NCBI GenBank assembly: GCA_027681045.1
Contig: JAQDCK010000015.1
Span: 609 to 31,320, forward strand
DNA from: Lactobacillaceae bacterium AF64-9pH9TA
Lineage (GTDB): Bacteria > Bacillota > Bacilli > Lactobacillales > Lactobacillaceae
Reading direction: 5' to 3'
Length of the DNA stretch: 30,712 nucleotides
Part shown: positions 8,332 to 16,666 of the stretch, piece by piece
Layout of the letters: every line of letters begins with the position of its first letter
Numbering within the stretch: the stretch's first letter is position 1
The notes under the pieces: generated by a model
Databases searched by the model: none
Seen by the model: the letters and a program-made list of their open reading frames with translations, nothing else
What the model was told of the DNA's origin: nothing
Translations under genes and position numbers: made by a program

Positions 8332-8950
8332 GTTCTTGTTTCCTATCCGCAATGATCCGGTCGACTGCCTCTAAATAGGGCAGGGAAGGCCGGAATCCGC
8401 TTTTAATTTCAAAGGAGTTAGCTTCGATTTCAGCAAGAGTCATGGAACTCTTGCCGGCAGCCTTCCAGTTTTGCCAAGCTTGAATCAAAAAAGATGCCGG
8501 GGTGACAAAGTAGCGCTCCAGGGTCATGAAGCCGATAAGGGCAAAGCAAATCCCCTCCTGGTCCAAACACTGCTCAAGGTGCAGGATCTGGTGCTCATGA
8601 AAGTTTTTTAAAGGAAAAGAAGTTTTGTTGCGCGTCTCCTTGGCTTCAAAATCAAGGTAGTAGCCTTGATAGACGCCGTTGTAGTCAGTCGTTGAGGCCT
8701 GACGAAAGTAGGCCTCACGGATGACGGCCCGCGATCTTTTGGGATAGTCGACCTTGACGATCTGAATTGGGGTCGGCTTCTTGTGAACGACCGCGATGCC
8801 CGCGTCAAGGTAGTACTGGTTTGATTCATTGATCTGCTGCTCCAGGGTCATGCCGCGGTCAGAAAAGCTGGCCTTTTTAAGCAGGGGCTTTTCTCCTTGC
8901 CGCTGGGCTGCCCTGAGGGGCATGACAGATCCAGTTGGGTATTTGACCAT
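8318..8950 (-). CDS. recU: Holliday junction resolvase RecU
   Basis: The 210-residue protein cleaves four-way DNA junctions in recombination and chromosome segregation. It matches the B. subtilis RecU pattern closely: RGMTLEQQINESNQYYL, AVVHKKPTPIQIV, VDYPKRSRAVIREAYF, then the nuclease core STTDYNGVYQGYYLDFEAKET. The metal-binding residues D89, D100, E102 and K104 are present. ATG 8950 (MVKYPTGS) follows AGGAG at 8-base spacing. A GTG nine bases upstream abuts the Shine-Dalgarno and is rejected. It is the first gene of the operon with pbp1A. Confidence 0.95.
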   Translation of the reverse strand: MVKYPTGSVMPLRAAQRQGEKPLLKKASFSDRGMTLEQQINESNQYYLDAGIAVVHKKPTPIQIVKVDYPKRSRAVIREAYFRQASTTDYNGVYQGYYLDFEAKETRNKTSFPLKNFHEHQILHLEQCLDQEGICFALIGFMTLERYFVTPASFLIQAWQNWKAAGKSSMTLAEIEANSFEIKSGFRPSLPYLEAVDRIIADRKQEHGNK

Positions 8951-9110
8951 AAAGTTCACTCCTGGAAGTCATTATAACAATAAAAACTTGAGAAACCTAA
9001 TCAGATTATTTGCAAACTGACTCTGAAGCTAGATCATTCCTGCTTTTGTGGTTAATGTTACAATGTTTTTAAGGAACTGGCAAAGCAAAAAGATTAAGGG
9101 AGGAATTTAC

Positions 9111-9671
9111 ATGCAGCGAATTTGGATCAGCGGCTACCGGAGCTATGAACTGGGAACTTTTGGCGACAAGGATCCAAAAATCACGGTGATCAAGTACGCC
9201 ATAAAGCAGCGCCTGACCAGCCTGCTGGAAGAAGGGCAGTTGGACTGGGTCATCACTGGCGCTAACCTGGGCGTTGAGCAGTGGAGCGCGGAAGTGGCCC
9301 TGGAACTTAGGCAGGACTATAACCTGCGCCTGGCAGTGATGCTGCCTTATCTGGACTTTGGCAGCCACTGGAGCGAAAACAACCAGCTCAAGCTGCAGAA
9401 TTTGAAAAATCGAGCCGACTTTTGGTCCGCAACTTCAAAAGGACCCTACCAAGGCGGCCGGCAATTTCGGGAATACCAGCAGTTCATGTTCCAGCACACT
9501 GACCGGGCCCTTCTGGTCTATGACCCGGAATATCCGGGCAAGAGCAAGTATGACTACGAGATGATCGAAAAATACCTGGAAAAGCGGGATGACTACCAGC
9601 TGGACCTGCTTGATTATTATGACCTGGAGCAGGCCGCCAGGGATTATGAAGAAAATCAAAGGGAATGGTAA
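9111..9671 (+). CDS. ypsA: YpsA-like protein (DUF1273, Rossmann/SLOG-type fold)
   Basis: The 186-residue protein resembles B. subtilis YpsA along its length: [13 protein letters not shown] at the N-terminus, [18 protein letters not shown] (nucleotide-binding-like glycines), and the later [20 protein letters not shown]. The family is placed in the SLOG superfamily of nucleotide or ligand sensors, and YpsA has been linked to cell division, but its biochemistry is unknown. ATG 9111 follows GGGAGGA (9099-9105), and the GTG at 9048 has no such site. The neighbours recU and gpsB, both near ypsA in Bacillus, support the assignment. Confidence 0.88.
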   Translation: MQRIWISGYRSYELGTFGDKDPKITVIKYAIKQRLTSLLEEGQLDWVITGANLGVEQWSAEVALELRQDYNLRLAVMLPYLDFGSHWSENNQLKLQNLKNRADFWSATSKGPYQGGRQFREYQQFMFQHTDRALLVYDPEYPGKSKYDYEMIEKYLEKRDDYQLDLLDYYDLEQAARDYEENQREW

Positions 9672-9710
9672 ATTTTAACTCTTTCTTTCTTTTTTATGGG
9701 GCCGCTTTTT

Positions 9711-9718
9711 GATAAAAT
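9711..9718 (+). promoter_or_regulatory. Possible gpsB promoter (extended -10)
   Basis: TGATAAAAT just upstream of gpsB fits a TGn extended -10 element (hexamer TAAAAT, 9713-9718). I see no good -35 at 17 bases. It lies 29 bases before the start codon. Confidence 0.35.
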
Positions 9719-9746
9719 GACTTTAGTATAAAGGAGTCAAGAGTTA

Positions 9747-10214
9747 ATGGCAGATTTAAACGATATTAAGTTGTCCGCGCAGGACATTTTGAAGAAGCAG
9801 TTCAGAAGCAAGGTCAAGGGCTATGATCCGGATGAGGTTGATTCTTACCTGGACCAAATCATTTCCGACTATGAAACCTTCCAGGACATCATTGAAGACC
9901 TTTACGGCCGGATTGGTGAACTGCAGGGGCAAGTAATCGACGCTGAGAAGCAGGTCAAGCAAGAAGAACAGGCTGTCAAGGAAATCCCAGCAGCTGTACC
10001 AGCTTCAGCGACTACTGAAAGCAAGGAAGAAGACGTTAAGACCTACGTGCCAAGCTCTCAGAGGCAGCGGGCCGACTTCGCTTTGGATAACAGCAGCAGT
10101 ACTAGCGGCGAAATTTCAACTAACATGGCAATCATTCAAAGACTTTCTACTCTGGAGCGGAAGGTCTACAATCTGGAACAAAGAGTTTACGGAATTCAGG
10201 ACTTACAAAAGTAA
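9747..10214 (+). CDS. gpsB: Cell division protein GpsB (DivIVA-like)
   Basis: The 155-residue protein starts with the DivIVA/GpsB membrane-binding and coiled-coil domain: IKLSAQDILKKQF, then KGYDPDEVDSYLDQII and a heptad-rich stretch to about residue 75. A charged, Ala/Ser-rich linker (about 75-120) leads to a C-terminal helical segment (MAIIQRLSTLERKVYNLEQRV) typical of GpsB trimerisation. GpsB sits at the septum and couples division to class A PBP activity, which suits the nearby pbp1A. AAAGGAG (9731-9737) supports ATG 9747. The linker is longer than in B. subtilis GpsB (about 98 residues), as in many lactobacilli. Confidence 0.93.
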   Translation: MADLNDIKLSAQDILKKQFRSKVKGYDPDEVDSYLDQIISDYETFQDIIEDLYGRIGELQGQVIDAEKQVKQEEQAVKEIPAAVPASATTESKEEDVKTYVPSSQRQRADFALDNSSSTSGEISTNMAIIQRLSTLERKVYNLEQRVYGIQDLQK

Positions 10215-10231
10215 ATAAAGTTTGCTATAAT
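10203..10231 (+). promoter_or_regulatory. rnpB promoter
   Basis: The extended -10 TGC-TATAAT (hexamer 10226-10231) lies just before the P1 helix of RNase P RNA. A weak -35 (TTACAA, 10203-10208) sits at 17-base spacing inside the end of gpsB. The start of transcription would be near 10238. Confidence 0.75.
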
Positions 10232-10237
10232 AGTAAT

Positions 10238-10614
10238 GTTGCAAATTTTGAGCAGTCGCGGCCGGCCTTGAGTCGGCTGAGGAAAGTCCACGCACGCACG
10301 GGCTGCGATGCCCGTAGTGATCGTATTCAGCCCAATAAGCTGGAGGAGGCCTTAGGCCTCACGGCAGAGAAAGCGCTAAAGCCTAGCCATGCGTGAATAT
10401 CTTGGAAGTGCCACAGTGACGGAGCAAGCCGGGAAACCGGCTTGGTGGAACGAGGTAAACCCTGCGAGCGTGTAACCCAAAATTTGGTAGGGGCGTCTCA
10501 ACTTAGGCAAATGAACCAAAAGTTGGACTACATCATGTAGAGATAGATGGCTGCTGATACCAGCCGCGGCCGGCGGTTGGTGGAACAGAACGTGGCTTAT
10601 AGAAATTTGCAAGG
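10238..10614 (+). ncRNA. rnpB: RNase P RNA (bacterial, probably type B)
   Basis: This is the catalytic RNA that trims tRNA 5' leaders. The ends pair as helix P1 (TTGCAAATTT, 10239-10248, with AAATTTGCAA, 10603-10612). Conserved core elements are present: GAGGAAAGTCC near the 5' end (10279-10290), ACAGTGACGGAG and GAACGAGGTAAACCC in the middle, and ACAGAACGTGGCTTATAG before the 3' P1 strand. The length of about 375 bases is normal. gpsB-rnpB-(THUMP methyltransferase) is a common Firmicutes order. Confidence 0.97.
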
Positions 10615-10618
10615 CAGA

Positions 10619-10656
10619 GAGTTGGACTTCGTTTGAAGCCCAACTTTTTCTTTTTT
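10619..10656 (+). terminator. rnpB terminator
   Basis: AGTTGG (10620-10625) pairs with CCAACT (10640-10645), continued by CTTC/GAAG across one mismatch around a GTTT loop. A T-rich run follows. Confidence 0.85.
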
Positions 10657-10732
10657 AAGGAAAAAGCCTGCAAATATCAAAATCAGAATAGTAATCAGAA
10701 TAAAGATCAGAAAGAAAAGAACGGAGACAGCG

Positions 10733-11857
10733 ATGGAAGAATACCAATTATACGCGACCATGGGGGCGGGTTTTGAAAGCGTCGTGGCTAAGGAACTGCA
10801 GTCCTTGGGTTATGAAACGATGACGGAAAACGGCCGGGTCTTTTTTAAAGGCGGCCAGAAAGATATTGTCAGATGCAATTTGTGGCTCAGAACGGCTGAC
10901 CGGGTCAAGATCCTGTTAAAGGAATTTACGGCAAAAGACTTTTCAACCTTGTATGACGAAACTTACGCTTTTGACTGGGCCATGCTTTTACCAGTTGACG
11001 CGGCTTTCCCAGTCAAGGGGCGCAGCGTCCGCTCGAAACTGCACTCTGAGCCGGACGTACAGTCCATTGTCAAAAAAGCCATCGTTGACAAGATGGCGGC
11101 CCAATACCACCGGCGGGGCAAGCTGCCGGAAAGCGGCAGCCTCTACCAGCTGGACGTCCACATTTACAAGGACACTGTCCGCCTGTCCCTGGACACGACC
11201 GGGGAAAGTCTTTTCAAGCGGGGCTACCGGATTGAGCACGGGGGAGCGCCTTTAAAGGAAAACTTCGCGGCATCTTTGATCAAGCTGACGCCATATGACG
11301 GAACCCATCCATTTATTGACCCGATGTGCGGATCGGGGACCCTGCCGATCGAAGCAGCCTTGATTGCTCGCAATATTGCCCCAGGTACTTGGCGGAAGTT
11401 TGCCTTTGACGATTTTGACTGGTTTGATCCGAGCTTGCACGAAGAGCTGCTGGAAGAAGCCAAGAGCCAGGTTAAGCCAGCTGAAGCGCCAATCTGGGCC
11501 AGCGACATCGACCAGTCGATTCTGGAAGTAGCCAAATTGAACGCCCACAATGCCGGCGTTTTGCAAGATATCCGCTTCAAGCAGGTTGCCGTTAAAGACT
11601 TTACTACCGACCTGGAAAACGGGGTCATTGTTTCCAACCCGCCATACGGAAAACGCTTGAAAGACAAGCAGGGGGCAGAAGAGCTCTACCGGCAGATGGG
11701 AGAAGTTTTGCGGCCGCTGACTTCTTTCAGTCAGTACTATTTAACGGCTGACCCGGATTTTGAAAAGTGTTTCGGGCAAAAGGCCAGCAAGAAGCGCAAG
11801 CTCTATAACGGTAACCTCCGGGTTGACTACTACCAGTTCTGGGCCAAGCGCAAGTAA
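10733..11857 (+). CDS. ypsC: THUMP-domain class I SAM-dependent RNA methyltransferase (YpsC/RlmL type)
   Basis: The 374-residue protein methylates a guanine at N2, probably in 23S rRNA, by analogy with the N-terminal half of E. coli RlmL. A THUMP RNA-binding domain (about 40-160) precedes the Rossmann methyltransferase domain. The SAM-binding motif DPMCGSGTLPIEAA is at 196-209 and the catalytic NPPYG at 302-306. GGAG (10720s) precedes ATG 10733. It lies after rnpB, as in other Firmicutes. The exact target base is unproven. Confidence 0.9.
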   Translation: MEEYQLYATMGAGFESVVAKELQSLGYETMTENGRVFFKGGQKDIVRCNLWLRTADRVKILLKEFTAKDFSTLYDETYAFDWAMLLPVDAAFPVKGRSVRSKLHSEPDVQSIVKKAIVDKMAAQYHRRGKLPESGSLYQLDVHIYKDTVRLSLDTTGESLFKRGYRIEHGGAPLKENFAASLIKLTPYDGTHPFIDPMCGSGTLPIEAALIARNIAPGTWRKFAFDDFDWFDPSLHEELLEEAKSQVKPAEAPIWASDIDQSILEVAKLNAHNAGVLQDIRFKQVAVKDFTTDLENGVIVSNPPYGKRLKDKQGAEELYRQMGEVLRPLTSFSQYYLTADPDFEKCFGQKASKKRKLYNGNLRVDYYQFWAKRK

Positions 11858-11875
11858 TGATAAAGAGATAAGCTG

Positions 11876-13102
11876 ATGAAGACGATTACGGATAGTGAAC
11901 AGCCAGACTTCTGGCTGATCTCAGACCCGCACTTAATTGCTGATGACTTGCATGATTTTGGCGCTAGGTTCCAAGAGATGCGCCGGACTAGTGCCGGTAA
12001 GGATATTGCCTATCAAGACCTAGTTCTCAGGGCTTTTGTCAGAAAAGTCCTAAAAGAAAAGCCGGCTGCCCTGGTCATTACCGGGGACTTGACCTTTAAC
12101 GGGGCCAAGAGGTCAGCTGAAAGGCTGGGAGAGATTTTTGCCCCCTTAAAAGAAGCTGGCATTGCTTTGCTGGTTATACCGGGCAACCACGACATCTATG
12201 ATGGCTGGGCCAGGAGCTTTGCTGGCAGTGAGGAAAGACGGGTAGAACAGATTTCACCAGATGACTGGAAGGATATTTTTTCCGCCAGCTATGACTTGGC
12301 GGCAAGCCAGGAGCCAGGCTCTTTATCATATTCAGTCAACTTGAATCCGCACTGGCGGCTGCTTTTGCTGGATTCCAACCTCTATGGCAGTCAGTTTTCC
12401 TACACCCACCCCATGACCAGCGGGGCCATCGATGATGGGGAAAGACGGTGGATGGGCCAGGAATTGGCTGAGGCAAAAAGACTGGGACAAGACGTCCTCT
12501 TTTTCATGCACCATAACCTCTACAGTCATAATTCAGTGGTTCATGACGGCTTTAAACTGAATAATGCCGGTGAAATTGTCCAGCTGCTCAGTCGGTATCC
12601 GGTCCGCTGCGCTTTTTCCGGCCATATCCATGCCCAGCACATCATGTCCGGCTGGGTTCCGGTTCCCGAGGTTGTTTCGTCCTGCTTCGCGGAAAGCGAC
12701 CAGGGCTATGGGATGGTTGAGCTGACTGCTAACTCCCTCAGCTACCAGCGCCACTCTTTTGACATCGACGATTTTTTAACGGCTGAAGAGAAAAAGCAGC
12801 CGCCTTTTGCGGATTTTCACGCTTATCTGAAGGAAGTTTTTGACCAAAGCAATGATCTGCTTCTGCGCCAGCACTTGCTCAAGGGAGCAGAAAAGGACCT
12901 GCCGGAAGCCGCGGAAATGCTCAAAAATATGCACTGGGACTTTTTCACCGGGCAAAGCTATAAGAGTGAAGCCGAGATCGCGACAATTTATGAATCAAGA
13001 GCTTACCGAACTTTGCTGGCAGCCATGCCCAGCATGAAAAGTTATATCAGCTCCCTTTACGAGAGCACCCAGTCAAGTCAGAAGTTAGATTTGACCTGGT
13101 GA
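11876..13102 (+). CDS. Calcineurin-like metallophosphoesterase
   Basis: The 408-residue protein has the complete dinuclear metal motif set: SDPHL (D17, H19), TGDLTF (70-74), GNHD (103-106), MHHN and SGHIHAQH. It is a cytosolic phosphoesterase, probably a phosphodiesterase; the substrate is unknown. About 110 residues after the last motif form an extra C-terminal helical region that I do not recognise. It starts 18 bases after the methyltransferase stop, behind AAAGAGA, so the two may be cotranscribed. I see no strong hairpin terminator after it. Confidence 0.88.
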   Translation: MKTITDSEQPDFWLISDPHLIADDLHDFGARFQEMRRTSAGKDIAYQDLVLRAFVRKVLKEKPAALVITGDLTFNGAKRSAERLGEIFAPLKEAGIALLVIPGNHDIYDGWARSFAGSEERRVEQISPDDWKDIFSASYDLAASQEPGSLSYSVNLNPHWRLLLLDSNLYGSQFSYTHPMTSGAIDDGERRWMGQELAEAKRLGQDVLFFMHHNLYSHNSVVHDGFKLNNAGEIVQLLSRYPVRCAFSGHIHAQHIMSGWVPVPEVVSSCFAESDQGYGMVELTANSLSYQRHSFDIDDFLTAEEKKQPPFADFHAYLKEVFDQSNDLLLRQHLLKGAEKDLPEAAEMLKNMHWDFFTGQSYKSEAEIATIYESRAYRTLLAAMPSMKSYISSLYESTQSSQKLDLTW

Positions 13103-13153
13103 AAAGCCGATTATTTTTTAAGTTTTTTTGCTTAAAGTCCTAACTATAGCTTG

Positions 13154-13166
13154 ATTACCGAATATT
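13154..13166 (+). promoter_or_regulatory. PurBox-like site upstream of the fhs operon
   Basis: The 13 bases match the Lactococcus PurR target AWWWCCGAACWWT at all positions but one (T for C after CCGAA). The central G (13160) is about 75 bases upstream of the inferred start of transcription, close to the -76 spacing described for lactococcal PurBoxes. A second, inverted and weaker copy (CCGAG on the minus strand) lies at 13195-13207. fhs is a known PurR target in Lactococcus. Confidence 0.5.
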
Positions 13167-13219
13167 AAAAACAATAGTTAAAAATATTTTTCGCATTTCT
13201 CGGTATTTTCCTGCTTTTT

Positions 13220-13240
13220 TGCTATAATCTAGATATCTAG
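13220..13240 (+). promoter_or_regulatory. Promoter of the small membrane protein-fhs operon, with palindrome at the start site
   Basis: An extended -10 (TGC-TATAAT, hexamer 13223-13228) is followed at once by a perfect 12-base palindrome CTAGATATCTAG (13229-13240). The palindrome spans the expected start of transcription and could be an operator. No good -35 is visible. Confidence 0.6.
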
Positions 13241-13256
13241 TGACAAGGAGTTTTTC

Positions 13257-13613
13257 ATGAAAAAACATTTGATCTTTTTAGGAGACCTTGGCGTCATTTA
13301 TTACAGCTGGCTCTTGCTGGTGCTTTTCTTGACTGTGATCTTCTGTCTGGAAGGCAGCCAGTTCATCAACCTGCCGACTGTGATAACCGGCATCATCTTC
13401 CTGCTCCTGTTTGTTTTTACATGGAAAAAGTCCTACATTTCTTTTGACGGTCAGGCGCACTTGCGGTTGCCTTACCGGAAGGAGTTCGTCCTGGAGGAAA
13501 AACCAGAATTGGTGACTAGTTGGCGTGGCTTTGAAGTCTACCGGGCGCCGGTTTCCAAGCATCAAAGCATTGATTATCTTGTTTTTAATAGAAAGCGTGA
13601 CAGAAATGGTTAA
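13257..13613 (+). CDS. Small two-helix membrane protein, EbsA-like
   Basis: The 118-residue protein has two hydrophobic helices (about 15-33 and 40-58) joined by a short loop, then a polar C-terminal half ([20 protein letters not shown]...). Length and layout resemble the EbsA family of small lactobacillus/enterococcus membrane proteins, whose function is unclear. I make this match from memory of the family and hold it loosely. AAGGAG (13244-13249) precedes ATG 13257. The stop codon overlaps the fhs start by 8 bases, so fhs translation is probably coupled to it. Confidence 0.7.
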   Translation: MKKHLIFLGDLGVIYYSWLLLVLFLTVIFCLEGSQFINLPTVITGIIFLLLFVFTWKKSYISFDGQAHLRLPYRKEFVLEEKPELVTSWRGFEVYRAPVSKHQSIDYLVFNRKRDRNG

Positions 13614-15285
13614 ATCAGATATTGAAATTGCGCAAGCTGCAGAAGAATTGCCTATTACTGACGTTGCGGCCAAGCTGGGCTTGACCAGCCAAGACCTCGA
13701 ACCATACGGCTACGACAAGGCCAAGGTCAACTGGCAGGCAATCAAGCGCAGTGAAGAAAACGGCCACTTGGGCAAGCTGATCTTGGTGACTTCAATTTCA
13801 CCAACTCCAGCCGGGGAAGGCAAGTCCACGATGACGATCGGGATCGGGGATGCCATCAACAACCAATTAGGCAAGAAGACGGTCATTGCCTTAAGAGAAC
13901 CATCCATGGGGCCAGTCTTCGGGATGAAGGGCGGGGCTGCCGGCGGCGGCTATGCCCAAGTCATTCCAATGGAAGACATCAACCTCCACTTTACCGGGGA
14001 CATGCATGCCTTGACTTCAGCCATAGACAACCTGTCAGCCCTGGTTGACAACTACATCTACCAAGGCAACGAACTGGGCCTGGACCCGGAAAAGATCGTC
14101 ATTAAGCGCGGCCTGGACGTCAACGACCGGACCTTGCGCAAGGTAACGATCGGCCAAGGATCCAAGTTCAACGGAGTTGAACGCCCTGCCAGCTTCCAAC
14201 TGACTGTGGGCCACGAACTCATGGCTATTCTCTGCCTGTCCAAGGACATTGCTGACTTAAAGGAAAGAATCGGCAAGGTTCTGGTCGGCTACACTTACGA
14301 GGATGAACCAGTCTTTGTCAAGGACCTGGGCTTCCAAGGCGCCATCGCTGCCCTTTTGTCAACTGCCTTGAAGCCAAACCTGGTTCAAACTTTGGAACAT
14401 ACTCCAGCTTTCGTCCACGGCGGACCTTTCGCCAACATTGCCCACGGCAACAACTCCATCCTGTCAACCAACCTGGCTCTGCATCTCAGCGACTACGTTT
14501 TAAGTGAAGCCGGCTTCGGCTCAGACCTTGGCGGGCAAAAGTTCCTGGACTTCGTTTCAACCAAGCTGGAAAAGAAGCCAGATGCCGCCGTTGTTGTTGC
14601 GACTGTCCGGGCCTTGAAGTACCAGGCTGAAAAGTCAACCGACCACTTGAAGGAAGAAAACCTGGACTCATTAAAGGAAGGCTTTGCTAACTTAGACCGG
14701 CACATGAACAATGTCCGTTCATACCAGATCCCGGTTTTGGTTGTCATCAACAAGTTCCCGACTGATACTGAAGCTGAACTTGACCTGCTTAAGTCAATGA
14801 TTGAAGAACAAGGCTTCCCATGCGAAATCGTGACTGCCCATGACGAAGGCTCAAAGGGGGCTAAGGAAGCGGCCGAAAAGATCGTTGAACTGGCCGACAA
14901 GAGCGACTACGAAATCAAGCGCAGTTACGATGAGGATGACGACTTGGAAACCAAGATTGAAAAGGTAGCCAAGCGTATCTACCACGCGGCTGCCGTGGAA
15001 TACACGGACAAGGCCAAGGAGCAGCTGGACAAGCTGAAGAAGATGGGCAAGGACAAGCTGCCAGTCATTATTGCCAAGACCCAGTACAGCTTTACTGACA
15101 ATGTCAAGGAATTAGGGGCTCCTACCGGCTTTACTTTGCATGTCAAGGGCTTGAGCCTCCGCAACGGGGCCGGCTTCGTGGTCGTTTCAACTGGCCACAT
15201 TCTGGACATGCCAGGCCTGCCAAAGCACCCAGCCGCTTTGGATATTGATGTGGACGAAACCGGCAAGATCAGCGGTTTGTTCTAG
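13606..15285 (+). CDS. fhs: Formate-tetrahydrofolate ligase
   Basis: The 559-residue enzyme makes 10-formyl-tetrahydrofolate from formate, THF and ATP, feeding purine and fMet-tRNA synthesis. The ATP-binding signature [11 protein letters not shown] is at 65-75, and [20 protein letters not shown] follows. Length is normal for the family. ATG 13606 ([10 protein letters not shown]) is chosen because the family starts this way; an upstream ATG at 13525 would only add the shadow of the preceding gene. The Shine-Dalgarno is weak, which fits coupling to the overlapping upstream gene. L. bulgaricus is stimulated by formate from Streptococcus thermophilus in yoghurt, and this enzyme is how it would use it. 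The PurBox-like site upstream suggests purine control. Confidence 0.97.
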   Translation: MVKSDIEIAQAAEELPITDVAAKLGLTSQDLEPYGYDKAKVNWQAIKRSEENGHLGKLILVTSISPTPAGEGKSTMTIGIGDAINNQLGKKTVIALREPSMGPVFGMKGGAAGGGYAQVIPMEDINLHFTGDMHALTSAIDNLSALVDNYIYQGNELGLDPEKIVIKRGLDVNDRTLRKVTIGQGSKFNGVERPASFQLTVGHELMAILCLSKDIADLKERIGKVLVGYTYEDEPVFVKDLGFQGAIAALLSTALKPNLVQTLEHTPAFVHGGPFANIAHGNNSILSTNLALHLSDYVLSEAGFGSDLGGQKFLDFVSTKLEKKPDAAVVVATVRALKYQAEKSTDHLKEENLDSLKEGFANLDRHMNNVRSYQIPVLVVINKFPTDTEAELDLLKSMIEEQGFPCEIVTAHDEGSKGAKEAAEKIVELADKSDYEIKRSYDEDDDLETKIEKVAKRIYHAAAVEYTDKAKEQLDKLKKMGKDKLPVIIAKTQYSFTDNVKELGAPTGFTLHVKGLSLRNGAGFVVVSTGHILDMPGLPKHPAALDIDVDETGKISGLF

Positions 15286-15296
15286 AAAAGAGGATT

Positions 15297-15749
15297 ATGC
15301 AGATAGTTGGATTGGTGATCGCTGCCTTGATCGCGGCGGCTGATCAAGCTTTGAAGTATTATATTGTCACAAATTACCGTTTGGGCGAAGTCCACGACGT
15401 GATGCCGGGGCTGTTCTCCTTTACCTATATTCAGAATAACGGGGCGGCCTGGAACATTTTGTCCGGGAAAATGTGGTTCTTCTATGTAGTCAGTGCTGTT
15501 GCTATTGCCGTAGTGCTTTACTACTACTTCAACAAGAAGTATAGCCACTGGATGTTCAAATCAGGCCTGGTTCTGGTTTTGGGCGGGATTATCGGCAACT
15601 TGATTGACCGCCTGCATTTGAAGTATGTCATTGACATGATTCAGCTGGACTTTGTGCAGTTCAATATTTTCAACCTGGCTGATGCCGCCATTACCGTTGG
15701 CGTGATTCTGATCTTCAGCTATCTGTTATTCATTGAAAGAGAGGACTAG
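15297..15749 (+). CDS. lspA: Lipoprotein signal peptidase (signal peptidase II)
   Basis: The 150-residue membrane protease cleaves prolipoproteins before the lipid-modified cysteine. It has four hydrophobic segments and the two catalytic aspartates, D104 in GNLIDRL and D129 in FNLADAAI. AGAGGA precedes ATG 15297. rluD begins one base after its stop, the conserved lspA-rluD pair. Confidence 0.96.
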   Translation: MQIVGLVIAALIAAADQALKYYIVTNYRLGEVHDVMPGLFSFTYIQNNGAAWNILSGKMWFFYVVSAVAIAVVLYYYFNKKYSHWMFKSGLVLVLGGIIGNLIDRLHLKYVIDMIQLDFVQFNIFNLADAAITVGVILIFSYLLFIERED

Positions 15750-15750
15750 G

Positions 15751-16665
15751 ATGAACCGTGAGTATGAACTGACCGTGGAAGCAAGCGGCCAGCGGCTGGA
15801 CAAGTATCTGGCAGAGGAAATAGCCGACCTGTCCAGAAGCCGGATCAAAGAATTGGTCCAAGCTGGGGAAATCCTGGTCAATGGTAAAAAGAGTAAAGTT
15901 TCATATAAAGTGCAGAAAGGTGACCTGATTCAGGTCACCGTTTTGCCGTTAGAGCCATTGGCGCTTGAAGCAGAAAATATTCCCTTGGACATTGTTTATG
16001 AAGATGAAGACGTCATCGTGGTCAACAAGCCCCAGGGGATGGTGGTCCATCCGGCTGCCGGCCACCCCAGCCACACCTTGGTCAACGCCTTGCTCTACCA
16101 CACCAGGGACCTGGCAGATAGTCCGGAAGGCTTCCGGCCCGGAATCGTTCACCGGATCGACAAGGACACCTCAGGCCTGTTGATGGTGGCTAAAAACGCG
16201 GCTGCCCGGGAATCGCTGGAAAAGCAGCTGGCGGCCAAGTCCAACAAACGCCAGTACCTGGCCATCGTCCATGGCAATTTTGCGGAAGAAGAGGGGACAA
16301 TTGACGCCCCAATTGGCCGCAATCCCAAGGACCGCAAGCAGATGGCCGTCGTGGAAAAGGGCAAGAGAGCGGTGACCCACTTTAAGGTTTTAGAGCAATA
16401 CCAGGGCTACAGCTTGGTTGAATGCCAGCTGGAAACCGGCCGGACCCACCAGATCCGGGTGCACATGGCCTACATCGGCCATCCTTTGGCCGGCGATCCT
16501 TTGTATGGACCAAGAAAGACCCTGGCAGGCCATGGTCAGTTTTTGCATGCCAAGACCCTGGGCTTTGAGCAGCCATCAACAGGTGAGTGGCTGGAGTTCT
16601 CCGTCCAGCCGCCGGAAATTTTCCAGCAGACGGTTGCAGACTTGCGAAAGAAGCGGGTGAAATAA
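15751..16665 (+). CDS. rluD: RluD-family 23S rRNA pseudouridine synthase
   Basis: The 304-residue protein isomerises uridines, probably in helix 69 of 23S rRNA. An N-terminal S4 RNA-binding domain (about 13-60: QRLDKYLAEEI, SRSRIKELVQAGEILVNG) precedes the synthase domain. The catalytic motif HRIDKDTSGLL contains D137. ATG 15751 follows GAGAGGA inside the end of lspA; an upstream start at 15733 would overlap that Shine-Dalgarno. In B. subtilis this gene precedes the pyr operon (pyrR, pyrP, pyrB...). Here a carA-like gene follows after one base. Confidence 0.93.
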   Translation: MNREYELTVEASGQRLDKYLAEEIADLSRSRIKELVQAGEILVNGKKSKVSYKVQKGDLIQVTVLPLEPLALEAENIPLDIVYEDEDVIVVNKPQGMVVHPAAGHPSHTLVNALLYHTRDLADSPEGFRPGIVHRIDKDTSGLLMVAKNAAARESLEKQLAAKSNKRQYLAIVHGNFAEEEGTIDAPIGRNPKDRKQMAVVEKGKRAVTHFKVLEQYQGYSLVECQLETGRTHQIRVHMAYIGHPLAGDPLYGPRKTLAGHGQFLHAKTLGFEQPSTGEWLEFSVQPPEIFQQTVADLRKKRVK

Positions 16666-16666
16666 G

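Noticed and set aside
10675..10715. Three near-direct repeats of ATCAGAA before the THUMP methyltransferase gene
   Set aside because: They are short, AT-rich and imperfect, with no sign of a regulatory or mobile function.
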